A stretch of DNA of 64,000 bases from Pseudomonas sp. Irchel 3E20 (GTDB lineage Bacteria > Pseudomonadota > Gammaproteobacteria > Pseudomonadales > Pseudomonadaceae): positions 146,038 to 210,037 of the forward strand of contig NZ_FYEE01000010.1 in NCBI RefSeq assembly GCF_900187645.1, read 5' to 3'. Positions 1-7,768 of this stretch are shown here, in pieces; position 1 is the stretch's first letter; every line of letters begins with the position of its first letter. The translations under genes were made by a program, and so were the position numbers. Below the pieces are notes generated by a model that saw only the letters and a program-made list of their open reading frames with translations, made no database searches and was not told the origin of the DNA.

Positions 1-265
1 TGTGCTTTCAGGGGGCTACTCGCAGCGACCCGCAACCGGGCAGAGAACAATAAAACTACCCTCAGGTAGCTCCCGAACTGGTTGGTTCGTTCAACGAAAA
101 CGCAGATCAGCGCTCAAAAAAATACGTTTGCTCTTGACCCCGGATGGGGGTCGCCCAAAACAGCAACAAGGGCAACGGTTGCCAATAACAACAACAGACC
201 GCCCCTCAATAATAAAAAAGAGCACGTCACGACAAATTAAAGGGGAGCCTCGGCTCCCCTTTGTG
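1..265 (+). ncRNA. Possible 3' part of a CrcZ/CrcY-type small RNA
   Basis: There is no convincing ORF here. The stretch holds repeated A-rich, C/A-spaced motifs of the kind bound by Hfq/Crc (AACAATAAAA near 48, AACAGCAACAAGG near 160, AATAACAACAACA near 183, CAATAATAAAAAAG near 207). It ends in a strong GC hairpin at 239-262. CrcZ/CrcY RNAs of pseudomonads have this build and sequester Hfq/Crc to relieve catabolite repression. In P. putida, as I recall, crcY lies beside the HMG-CoA lyase gene, which would suit a location next to liu genes. The 5' end would lie outside the window. This is a pattern-based inference; another Hfq-binding RNA is possible. Confidence 0.45.
239..264 (+). terminator. 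Rho-independent terminator hairpin
   Basis: An 11-bp stem, AAAGGGGAGCC paired with GGCTCCCCTTT around a 2-nt centre, follows the A-rich RNA and would end it. Its A/T ends make it usable on both strands, so it may also serve the ligase gene from the other side. Confidence 0.7.
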
Positions 266-302
266 CTGTCTGGGGTTCTTGGAATGCAGCGGATCTTGAG
301 CG

Positions 303-396
303 CGAGCGCGCCTGCTCGCGATGGGGCCAGTAAAGCCCAGGCATCCTTACCTGCTGGCCTGGCGCAATCGCGAGCAGGCTCGCTCCCACCGTAGCC
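303..396. repeat. REP doublet (inverted pair)
   Basis: Two oppositely oriented copies, GCCTGCTCGCGATGG near 309 and ATCGCGAGCAGGCTCGCTCC near 368, form the inverted-pair arrangement typical of Pseudomonas REP elements. They lie between the RNA terminator and the ligase stop codon. Confidence 0.75.
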
Positions 397-411
397 ACCC
401 ACTACTTGCGT

Positions 412-2112
412 CTACTCGGGCTTACTCCCCTTCAATTCCTCGATGCTGATTTCGCGCATGCGAAATTTCTGGATCTTGCCGGTGACGGTCATGGGGAATT
501 CATCCACGAACTTGAAGTGGCGCGGCATCTTGAAGTGGGCAATGTGGCGCTTGCACCAGGTTTGCAGCTCCAGTTCGTTGGCGCAGTGGCCGGGGTGGAA
601 CTTGATCCAGGCAACGATTTCCTCGCCGTACTTGCTGTCGGGGATACCGACGATCTGCACATCCGCCACCGCCGGGTGGGTAAAGAAAAACTCCTCCAGC
701 TCACGGGGGTAAATGTTCTCGCCGCCGCGAATAATCATGTCTTTGTTGCGCCCGGCGATGCATACGTAGCCCTGCTCGTTCATGGTCGCCAGATCGCCGG
801 TGTGCATCCAGCCTGCCGGGTCGATGGCCTCGCTGGTAGCCTGGGGGTCGTTCCAGTAGCCGAGCATCACGCTGTAACCGCGGGTGCAGAGTTCGCCGAT
901 CTGGCCGCGGGCCAGGGTGTTGCCAGTAGCGTCGATGATCTTGCTTTCCAATTGCGCCTGGGTGCGGCCCACGGTGGTCACCCGCAGCTCCAAGTCATCA
1001 TCGGGGCCGGTCTGCAACGACACCGGGCTGGTCTCGGTCATGCCATAGGCGATCTGCACTTCGCTCATATGCATTTCGCTGATAACCCGGCGCATCACTT
1101 CGATGGGGCACGTGGCCCCGGCCATGATCCCGGTGCGCAGGCTCGACAGGTCGAACGCCTGGCGCCGGGGTTCGTCGAGCATGGCGATAAACATGGTCGG
1201 CACGCCGTACAGGGCCGTGGCCCGCTCCTCGGCCACGGTGGCCAGGGTCAGCAACGGGTCGAAGGCGTCGTTGGGGTAGATCATGGTGGTGCCGTGGGTG
1301 ATGCAGCCCAGGTTGCCCATGACCATGCCAAAGCAGTGGTACAGCGGCACCGGGATCACCAGGCGATCGGCGGCGCTCAGGCCCAGGCTTTCGCCCACCA
1401 TGTAGCCGTTATTGAGGATGTTGTAGTGGCTCAGGGTCGCGCCCTTGGGGAACCCCGTAGTGCCGGAGGTGTACTGGATATTCACGGCCTGGTCGAAATG
1501 CAGGCTGTGTTGGCGTTCGTGCAGTTGCGCCGCAGTCACCGCCTCGCCCAGCGCCGCCAGTTGCGACCAAGGCAGGAACCCCGACGGCGGCTGCGCCTGC
1601 AGGCTGATGACCCCTTGCAAGTGCGGCAGGCGCTCGCTTTGCAGCAGGCCGATGGATTGCTCGGCCAACTCCGGCACCAGCGCTTGCAGCATGGCGTGGT
1701 AATCGCTGCTCTTGAACGCCCCGGCGCACACCAACCATTGGCAAGCGGACTGTTTCAACACGTATTCCAATTCGCTGCTGCGGTAGGCCGGGTTGATATT
1801 GACCAGAATCACGCCGATCTTGGCGCTGGCGAACTGGCTGATGCACCACTGCGCGCAGTTGGGCGCCCAGATGCCGAGGCGGTCGCCCGGGCGCATGCCC
1901 AGGGCCATCAACGCCCGCGCATGCAGATCGACCGCGTGCGCCAACTGCGCCCAGGTGTAACGCAACTGCTGGTGGCGCACCACCAGGGCCTCCCCCTCGG
2001 GGTAACGGGCAACCGTGTTGTCGAAGGCCTGACCGATGGTCTGGGCGAGCAAGGCTTTTTCCTGGGAGCCGCGGCTGTAGCTCTGGCTTGGGTGCACACC
2101 TAGTTGATCCAT
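412..2112 (-). CDS. AMP-binding acyl-CoA synthetase of the liu/isovalerate region
   Basis: This 566-aa ANL-superfamily ligase activates a carboxylic acid to its acyl-CoA through an acyl-adenylate. The P-loop YTSGTTGFPKG is near residue 215, the A5-like YGMTETSP lies further on, YWNDPQATSEAID...WMHTGDLA forms the hinge region, and TGKIQKFRMRE near the C-terminus carries the catalytic Lys. The chosen ATG has AGGGG upstream; the frame stays open further 5' but without support. An LiuR-like palindrome about 80 bp upstream (2193-2208) and the nearby liuABCD genes suggest a branched or medium-chain acid substrate. The substrate is inferred, not seen. Confidence 0.9.
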   Translation of the reverse strand: MDQLGVHPSQSYSRGSQEKALLAQTIGQAFDNTVARYPEGEALVVRHQQLRYTWAQLAHAVDLHARALMALGMRPGDRLGIWAPNCAQWCISQFASAKIGVILVNINPAYRSSELEYVLKQSACQWLVCAGAFKSSDYHAMLQALVPELAEQSIGLLQSERLPHLQGVISLQAQPPSGFLPWSQLAALGEAVTAAQLHERQHSLHFDQAVNIQYTSGTTGFPKGATLSHYNILNNGYMVGESLGLSAADRLVIPVPLYHCFGMVMGNLGCITHGTTMIYPNDAFDPLLTLATVAEERATALYGVPTMFIAMLDEPRRQAFDLSSLRTGIMAGATCPIEVMRRVISEMHMSEVQIAYGMTETSPVSLQTGPDDDLELRVTTVGRTQAQLESKIIDATGNTLARGQIGELCTRGYSVMLGYWNDPQATSEAIDPAGWMHTGDLATMNEQGYVCIAGRNKDMIIRGGENIYPRELEEFFFTHPAVADVQIVGIPDSKYGEEIVAWIKFHPGHCANELELQTWCKRHIAHFKMPRHFKFVDEFPMTVTGKIQKFRMREISIEELKGSKPE

Positions 2113-2192
2113 GACGACCCCTATTGTCTTTTTTTGGCGGGATGGACGGGGAGCGCTGAGCTCCACACAAAGCGCCCTTACTCTCGCGCAAG

Positions 2193-2208
2193 TTGACGTT
2201 AACGTAAA
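2193..2208. promoter_or_regulatory. LiuR-type operator upstream of the acyl-CoA synthetase
   Basis: TTGACGTTAACGTAAA is a near-perfect 16-bp palindrome with centre ACGTTAACGT. It matches the box before liuA (6433-6448) except at one base. MerR-family LiuR controls branched-chain amino-acid catabolism in proteobacteria through elements of this form. No MerR gene lies in the window. Confidence 0.7.
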
Positions 2209-2299
2209 GGTCGGGACGGAAAATTCTCCAGCAGTGCGTTGTAAAGCGACCGACGGCAAGGGGATTCAGGCGTTGCCGGCTGACGACATTGACGCCGGC

Positions 2300-4711
2300 C
2301 TAGAAATCCCAGCGCGTAGTGAGCATCACGTTGCGCGGGTCGCCGTAGTACGACGCGTTAAAAAAGCCAATGTTGGTCATGTACTTCTTGTCGAACGCGT
2401 TGTTGACGTTGAGGGTGGCCGAGAGGTTTTCGCTGACCTGGTAGCGGGCCATCAGGTCCACCAGCCAGTACGCTTCCTGGCTGTACTTCTCCTGCGTGCC
2501 CTTGCCGTAGTTGCTCAGGATGCGCCAACCCTGCGCCTGCCAGCGCGCGCCGCCGCCCAAGGTCAGTTGGTCGAGGGCGCCGTGGAGTTTGTAGCTGGTG
2601 TACACATTCAACTGGTCCTCGGGTTCGAAGGTGGCCACTTTGGCACCGCTTTCGTCGCGGCTGATCTTGTGGGTGTAGCCGCCCTGCAATTGCCAGCCCG
2701 GCGCCAGTTCCCCGGAGATTTCCGCCTCGAACCCCTTGGTCTTGGACTTGATGCCCATCACCGCGTAATCGATCACGTCGTAGTTGGGATTGGCGTTGTA
2801 TTCGGTGTCTTCTTCGGCGCGGTTTTCTTCGTGCACCTCGAAGTACGCCAGGCTGGAATTGAGCCGCCCGTCAAAGAATTCGCCCTTGATACCGACCTCG
2901 TAGTTCTTGCCTTCGTTAGGGTCCAGCGGCTTGTTGTTACGGTCGCGGTTGTCCCGTTGGGGCAGGAAGATCTCGGTGTAGCTGGTGTACAGCGAGAAGT
3001 TGTCGTTGAGGTCATAGACCAGCCCGGCATAGGGCACGACCTTGCCACTTTTCTGGACGTCGGAGGTGCCGGTCACCTGGAAGTTGGCCACCCGCGCGCC
3101 CAGCAGCAGCGACAAGTCATCGGCCAGGCTGAAGCGCCCGGTGAGGTAGCCGGCGCTCTGGCGTGTGGTTTCGTCGTTGTAGCGCGACACTTTGCTCCAG
3201 TCCGGCTCGCGGCCGTCGCCGTCCCAGTTGAAATAGTCGTAGGCGTTGCCGACCTGGATGGCATCGGTGAAGTTCTTGCCGGTCCAGTGGGAGGTGGACA
3301 GCGAGGTGCCCACCACCAATTGGTGTTCACGCCCCAACAGGTCGAACGGCCCGGAAACGTACAGGTCGCCGCTGTTGCTGACGGTTTCGCCGGTGTACTT
3401 GCGCGACAGCAGCGAGGCGATGCCGGTGTCGGCGTTGGGCGGCATCAGCGCGCCCAGCGGTGCGTTGTAGCCGTTGATCTGGTGGTTGTACTGGCCCTTG
3501 GCGACCCAACCGTTGGCAAAGCTGTGCTCCAGGGTGGCAAATGCCGTACGCGTGTACTGCGACCAGTTGCTGAAGTGGGCGCCGTTGTTGTAGGACCGCG
3601 GCGTGCTGATGCGGTTGCCCTTGGAGTCGTACAGCGCGGCGCTGCCGGACCAGCTCGAACCCTGCGGGTCGGTGTCCTGGTAATCGCCGCCCAGGGTCAG
3701 CAGGGTGTCGGGGCTCAGGTCCACTTCGAGAATGCCGTAGAACACGCTGGTCTGGCGCTGGTAGTGGTCCATGAACGAATGCTTGTCCGAATAGGCCGCC
3801 ACGGCGCGGCCACGCACATTGCCGGTTTCGCTCAGCGGGCCGCTGACATCCAGTTGCGAACGGTAGTTGTCCCAGGAGCCGGCGCCCAGTTCCACGCTGG
3901 CCTTGAACGTGTGGGTCGGTTTTTTGCGCACCAGGTTGATAACCCCGCCCGGGCCGCCCGCCCCGGCGAGCAGGCCCGGGGCGCCCTTGAGCACTTCCAC
4001 GCGGTCATAGATGGCCATGTCGCTTTGGGTCTGGCCGGCCGAGTACTGCGGGTCCTGCAGGGTGGGGATGCCGTCGTACTGGAAGTTCTGGATGGCGAAA
4101 CCGCGGGAGTAATAGCTGGTGCGGTCGCTGTCGTAGGCGGTCACGGTGATGCCTGGCGTGTGGCGCATCACGTCATCGATGGAGGTCAGGCCGAAGTCGT
4201 CCATGGCCTGGCGGGTCACCACCGAGATCGACTGCGGGGTTTCCCGCGGCGTAAGCACCAGGCGCGCGGCGGTGGCGATACTGCCGGTGGTGTACGAGCC
4301 CGAGCCTTCGGTGATGGTGCCCAACTGGTTGGCGCTGACCTGGGTGGCGCCCAGTTCCAGGGCCGTGCCGGAGGTGGGTGCCGCTTGCAGCAAATAGCCA
4401 TTGGCGCCCTGCACCACCTCGTAGCCGCTGCCCTGCAACAAGGCTGCGAAGCCCTCCTCCACCGGGTAACGGCCGTGCAGGCCCTGGCTGCTCAAGCCAC
4501 CAAGGTTGTGGGACTGGAACAGGATCGCCACGCCCGCTTGCTGGGCGAAGCGGTTCAGCGTATTGCTCAGCGGCCCCGCCGGGATGTCGAATGGTTGAGC
4601 AACCGCTTGGCTGGCCTGGGCCCAATTGACACTTAGGGCGCCCGCCGCCGTGGCGGCAACCAGGTGGATGGCTAGCGCCAGCGGACGCAGGTTCGAGGAA
4701 GGGGTCGGCAT
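2300..4711 (-). CDS. TonB-dependent siderophore receptor with signalling (STN) domain
   Basis: This 803-aa outer-membrane receptor has a signal peptide (about residues 1-33), then an STN domain (from PFDIPAGPLSNTLNRFAQQA to about residue 110) that contacts an anti-sigma regulator. A plug domain follows (LVLTPRETPQSISVV, then RGF and GGVINLVRKKP), then a 22-strand barrel ending in the aromatic C-terminus TRWDF. It probably imports a ferric siderophore, and the STN domain makes it the sensor for the adjacent FecR/FecI pair on the same strand (77-bp gap to fecR). Overall form is FpvA/FoxA-like; the ligand cannot be told from sequence. Confidence 0.93.
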   Translation of the reverse strand: MPTPSSNLRPLALAIHLVAATAAGALSVNWAQASQAVAQPFDIPAGPLSNTLNRFAQQAGVAILFQSHNLGGLSSQGLHGRYPVEEGFAALLQGSGYEVVQGANGYLLQAAPTSGTALELGATQVSANQLGTITEGSGSYTTGSIATAARLVLTPRETPQSISVVTRQAMDDFGLTSIDDVMRHTPGITVTAYDSDRTSYYSRGFAIQNFQYDGIPTLQDPQYSAGQTQSDMAIYDRVEVLKGAPGLLAGAGGPGGVINLVRKKPTHTFKASVELGAGSWDNYRSQLDVSGPLSETGNVRGRAVAAYSDKHSFMDHYQRQTSVFYGILEVDLSPDTLLTLGGDYQDTDPQGSSWSGSAALYDSKGNRISTPRSYNNGAHFSNWSQYTRTAFATLEHSFANGWVAKGQYNHQINGYNAPLGALMPPNADTGIASLLSRKYTGETVSNSGDLYVSGPFDLLGREHQLVVGTSLSTSHWTGKNFTDAIQVGNAYDYFNWDGDGREPDWSKVSRYNDETTRQSAGYLTGRFSLADDLSLLLGARVANFQVTGTSDVQKSGKVVPYAGLVYDLNDNFSLYTSYTEIFLPQRDNRDRNNKPLDPNEGKNYEVGIKGEFFDGRLNSSLAYFEVHEENRAEEDTEYNANPNYDVIDYAVMGIKSKTKGFEAEISGELAPGWQLQGGYTHKISRDESGAKVATFEPEDQLNVYTSYKLHGALDQLTLGGGARWQAQGWRILSNYGKGTQEKYSQEAYWLVDLMARYQVSENLSATLNVNNAFDKKYMTNIGFFNASYYGDPRNVMLTTRWDF

Positions 4712-4788
4712 GGTGAAGGCAGTCCTTTATTCGGTTATGTACCTCCCTTGACGGGCAACCCGAAAAAAAGCGGAAGCAATGCGAATAA

Positions 4789-5793
4789 TTATTTTTCAGC
4801 ACCTGGCGACGGCTTCACCCACGACAGCCAGGGCGTGAATTGGCGCACCTGCACCGGCAAGCTCTCGGCGATCAGTTGCAACGCCCGGTCGGTGTCGTCC
4901 AGGGGCAGCACGGCCGACACCCGCAGGTGCGCCAGGGCAGCGCGGTCGAACTGCACCCGGCCGTGGCGGTGGCGGGCCAATTCATCCAGCACCTCGGGCA
5001 GCGGGCGGTCGTCCACCACCAGTTGATGGCGGCGCCAGGCTTCGTCGATGCTGCGCGGGTCGATCGCACCCAGGCGTTGCACGCCATCGGCGCGGATCAA
5101 CGCCTGCCCTCCCGCTGCCACTTCCAGGGTTTGCCGCGCGTCCAGGCTCTGCGCGGCCACGCGCGAGTGGAGCATGGTCAACACGGTGGTGTCCTGGCCG
5201 CGGCGCACCACAAAACGGGTGCCCAGGGCGCGCATCGTGCCTTGGGCGGTCTGCACGATAAACGGCCGCGCAGCGTCAGGGGCCACCTCCACCAGCACCT
5301 CGCCCTGGAGCAATTCGATGCGCCGCTGCTGGCCGTCGAAGTGCAGGTTCACCGCGCTGGCGCCATTGAGCACCAGGGTGGACTGATCCTCCAGGCGCAC
5401 GGTTTTCCAGTCGGTGGGGCCGCTGCTCAAGTCCGCCGTCCAACGGCCAGGGTAGGAACTGTTGAGTAGCAGCATCGCCGGCACCACCAGGCACGCGGCC
5501 AACGCCCAGTGGCGCATGGCACGCTGACGCACCGCCCGCTTGCCGCTGCCGGCGAACGCCGCGCTGAGCCCGGCCTTGGCCGCCGCCGGGCGGCCGCGCA
5601 AGGCTTGCATGCGCCCCACCACTTCCTGCATCCGCGCCGCCGCCGCCGCGTGTTGCGGGCCTTGCTGTTGCCAGCACTCGAACGCCGCCCGCTGTTCTTC
5701 GCTCAGCGGCCCTTCATGCAGGCGCAGCATCCATTCGGCAGCCTGCTCGTCGATCTGTTGGCGCGAAGACATGGGCATAGCGCGCTCAAACAT
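4789..5793 (-). CDS. FecR-family anti-sigma / sigma regulator
   Basis: The protein is 334 aa. An N-terminal DUF4880-like segment (EQAAEWMLRLHEGPLSEEQRAAFECW) faces the cytoplasm, one membrane segment follows around residues 92-110 (HWALAACLVVPAMLLL), and a periplasmic FecR domain contains GEVLVEVAPDAARPFIVQTAQG...RALGTRFVVR. It relays the signal from the receptor STN domain to the ECF sigma factor. The listed ATG overlaps the fecI stop; two more ATGs 15 and 21 bp downstream are possible starts, and none has a strong ribosome binding site. Translational coupling to fecI is likely. Confidence 0.9.
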   Translation of the reverse strand: MFERAMPMSSRQQIDEQAAEWMLRLHEGPLSEEQRAAFECWQQQGPQHAAAAARMQEVVGRMQALRGRPAAAKAGLSAAFAGSGKRAVRQRAMRHWALAACLVVPAMLLLNSSYPGRWTADLSSGPTDWKTVRLEDQSTLVLNGASAVNLHFDGQQRRIELLQGEVLVEVAPDAARPFIVQTAQGTMRALGTRFVVRRGQDTTVLTMLHSRVAAQSLDARQTLEVAAGGQALIRADGVQRLGAIDPRSIDEAWRRHQLVVDDRPLPEVLDELARHRHGRVQFDRAALAHLRVSAVLPLDDTDRALQLIAESLPVQVRQFTPWLSWVKPSPGAEK

Positions 5794-6304
5794 CCAGGCT
5801 GTGGCTGCAATGCAGCAGTGCTTGAATCAGGTACTTGCGCACCGTGCGTTCGGACAGCCGCAACTGGCTGGCAATCTGCCGTTGGGTCAGGTCGTCCAGG
5901 TAATACAGCACAAACGCCTGGCGGGGTTTTTCCGCCAGGCCTTCGAGCAGGAAGGCGATCTGCTCCAGGGCTTGCAGGGTGGCATGGAGCTGTTCCGGCG
6001 ACTGGAAGCCTTGCAGGGTATCGACGGTCAGCATCAATTCCTGCAGGTAAGCACTCTCGATCTGCCTGCGCCGCGCCTGGTCGATCATCAGCCGCCGCGC
6101 AGTGGTGCTCAGGTAAGCCCGGGGCTCGCGAATGGCCCCCACCGACTCGCGGGTAGCGAGAATCCGCGCAAAGGTGTCCTGTGCCACGTCGGCGGCATTG
6201 TGGGCACAACCCAACTTGCGCCGCAGCCAGCCCAGCAGCCAACCGTGGTGCTCGCTGTAGAGGTCGTGAATCACGCGCTGATACGGCGGCTCGACGAGGG
6301 GCAT
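5786..6304 (-). CDS. ECF-family RNA polymerase sigma factor (FecI-like)
   Basis: This 172-aa sigma-70 protein has only regions 2 and 4: region 2 around AADVAQDTFARILATRE and region 4 around LPEKPRQAFVLYYLDDLTQRQIASQLRLSERTVRKYL. It should direct transcription of the receptor gene when FecR is triggered by a loaded receptor. It is the first gene of the fecI-fecR-receptor set, overlaps fecR by 8 bp, and has a plausible Fur box just upstream. Its target promoter should lie in the 77-bp fecR-receptor gap (4712-4788). Confidence 0.92.
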   Translation of the reverse strand: MPLVEPPYQRVIHDLYSEHHGWLLGWLRRKLGCAHNAADVAQDTFARILATRESVGAIREPRAYLSTTARRLMIDQARRRQIESAYLQELMLTVDTLQGFQSPEQLHATLQALEQIAFLLEGLAEKPRQAFVLYYLDDLTQRQIASQLRLSERTVRKYLIQALLHCSHSLDV

Positions 6305-6322
6305 AGGAATTGGCTCAAAAGT

Positions 6323-6343
6323 TATTAAGAATCATTGCTAATG
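6323..6343. promoter_or_regulatory. Probable Fur box upstream of the FecI-like gene
   Basis: The minus-strand reading TTAGCAATGATTCTTAATA partly matches the 19-bp Fur consensus GATAATGATAATCATTATC and sits 19-39 bp before the sigma-factor start. This is where Fur controls most pseudomonad FecI genes. The match is imperfect. Confidence 0.5.
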
Positions 6344-6432
6344 GTAAGGAGAAGTGTCCGCACAAAGCAAGGCACAACACTGGCAGGTTGCCTTCATGGG
6401 CCAGCCGTCGATTGACAGCCTGCGGACGCAGG

Positions 6433-6448
6433 TTTACGTTAACGTAAA
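6433..6448. promoter_or_regulatory. LiuR-type operator upstream of liuA
   Basis: TTTACGTTAACGTAAA is a perfect 16-bp palindrome 55 bp before the liuA start. It matches the LiuR form and its partner site before the acyl-CoA synthetase. It most likely controls liuABCD in response to a branched-chain acyl-CoA. Confidence 0.8.
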
Positions 6449-6503
6449 GGTGAGAGCGAGTCCCGCGCCCTTCCCGCCCGACAAAAACATCAAAAGGTGA
6501 CCC

Positions 6504-7667
6504 ATGAGCTACCCCTCCCTGAATTTCGCCCTGGGCGAAACCCTCGACATGCTGCGCGATCAGGTCCAGTCCTTCGTTGCCAAAGAAATCGCCCCGCGTG
6601 CGGCGCAGATCGACATCGACAACCTGTTCCCCGCCGACCTGTGGCGCAAGTTCGGGGACATGGGCCTGCTGGGCATCACCGTGCCTGAGGAATACGGCGG
6701 CGCGGGCCTGGGCTACCTGGCCCACGTGGTGGCCATGGAAGAAATCAGCCGCGGTTCGGCCTCGGTCGCGCTGTCCTACGGCGCCCACTCCAACCTGTGC
6801 GTAAACCAGATCAACCGCAACGGCACCCACGAACAGAAAGCCAAGTACCTGCCCAAGCTCATCAGCGGCGAGCACGTCGGCGCCCTGGCCATGAGCGAGC
6901 CCAACGCCGGCTCCGACGTGGTGTCGATGAAGCTGCGCGCCGACAAACGCGGCGACCACTACGTGCTCAACGGCAGCAAGACTTGGATCACCAATGGCCC
7001 CGACGCCAACACCTACGTGATCTACGCCAAGACCGACCTGGACAAGGGCGCCCACGGCATCACCGCGTTCATCGTCGAGCGCGACTGGAAGGGCTTTAGC
7101 CGCAGCAACAAGTTCGACAAGCTCGGCATGCGCGGTTCCAACACCTGCGAGCTGTTCTTCGATGACGTGCCCGTGCCCGAGAAAAACATCCTCGGCGTGC
7201 TCAATGGCGGCGTGAAGGTGCTGATGAGCGGCCTGGACTACGAGCGCGTGGTGCTCTCCGGCGGCCCCACCGGCATCATGCAGGCCTGCATGGACCTGAT
7301 CGTGCCCTACATCCACGACCGCAAGCAGTTCGGCCAGAGCATCGGCGAATTCCAGCTGATCCAAGGCAAAGTCGCCGACATGTACACCCAGCTCAACGCC
7401 AGCCGCGCCTACCTGTACGCGGTGGCCCAGGCCTGCGAGCGCGGCGAGACCACGCGCAAGGACGCCGCCGGGGTGATCCTCTACAGCGCCGAGCGCGCCA
7501 CCCAAATGGCCCTGGACGCCATCCAGATCCTGGGCGGCAACGGCTACATCAACGAATTCCCCGCCGGGCGCCTGCTGCGCGACGCCAAGCTCTACGAAAT
7601 CGGCGCCGGCACCAGCGAAATCCGCCGCATGCTCATCGGGCGCGAACTCTTCAACGAAACGAAATAA
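6504..7667 (+). CDS. liuA: Isovaleryl-CoA dehydrogenase
   Basis: This 387-aa acyl-CoA dehydrogenase oxidises isovaleryl-CoA to 3-methylcrotonyl-CoA in leucine breakdown, passing electrons to ETF. Acyl-CoA dehydrogenase signatures are visible (AMSEPNAGSDVVSMKLRA near 129-146; QILGGNGYINEFP and YEIGAGTSEIRRMLIGREL near the C-terminus). Glu247 in GLDYERVVLSGGP sits where isovaleryl-CoA dehydrogenases carry their base, unlike short/medium-chain enzymes whose base is near the C-terminus. AAAGGTGA precedes the ATG. It is the first gene of liuABCD, behind an LiuR-type box. Confidence 0.95.
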   Translation: MSYPSLNFALGETLDMLRDQVQSFVAKEIAPRAAQIDIDNLFPADLWRKFGDMGLLGITVPEEYGGAGLGYLAHVVAMEEISRGSASVALSYGAHSNLCVNQINRNGTHEQKAKYLPKLISGEHVGALAMSEPNAGSDVVSMKLRADKRGDHYVLNGSKTWITNGPDANTYVIYAKTDLDKGAHGITAFIVERDWKGFSRSNKFDKLGMRGSNTCELFFDDVPVPEKNILGVLNGGVKVLMSGLDYERVVLSGGPTGIMQACMDLIVPYIHDRKQFGQSIGEFQLIQGKVADMYTQLNASRAYLYAVAQACERGETTRKDAAGVILYSAERATQMALDAIQILGGNGYINEFPAGRLLRDAKLYEIGAGTSEIRRMLIGRELFNETK

Positions 7668-7670
7668 GGG

Positions 7671-7760
7671 CAGCGGCAAGGGGTGAGCGACAAGCTGCAA
7701 GCCACCCGCAGCAGCCCTACGCTCTTGCCGCTTAAAGCTTGCCGCTTGCCGCTACGACGG
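7671..7760. repeat. Intergenic inverted repeat between liuA and liuB
   Basis: The 101-bp gap carries GCGGCAAGG and AAGCTGCAAGC in one half and TTGCCGCTT (three tandem near-copies, about 7726-7753) in the other, forming an imperfect inverted repeat. It resembles Pseudomonas intergenic repeat families and could modulate liuA and liuB differently. Confidence 0.5.
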
Positions 7761-7768
7761 AGTCATCC

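Noticed and set aside
406..2103. Long plus-strand ORF opposite the acyl-CoA synthetase
   Set aside because: It is a high-GC shadow of the ligase gene, rich in His/Gln/Val/Gly with no domain sense; the minus-strand frame has all the ligase motifs.
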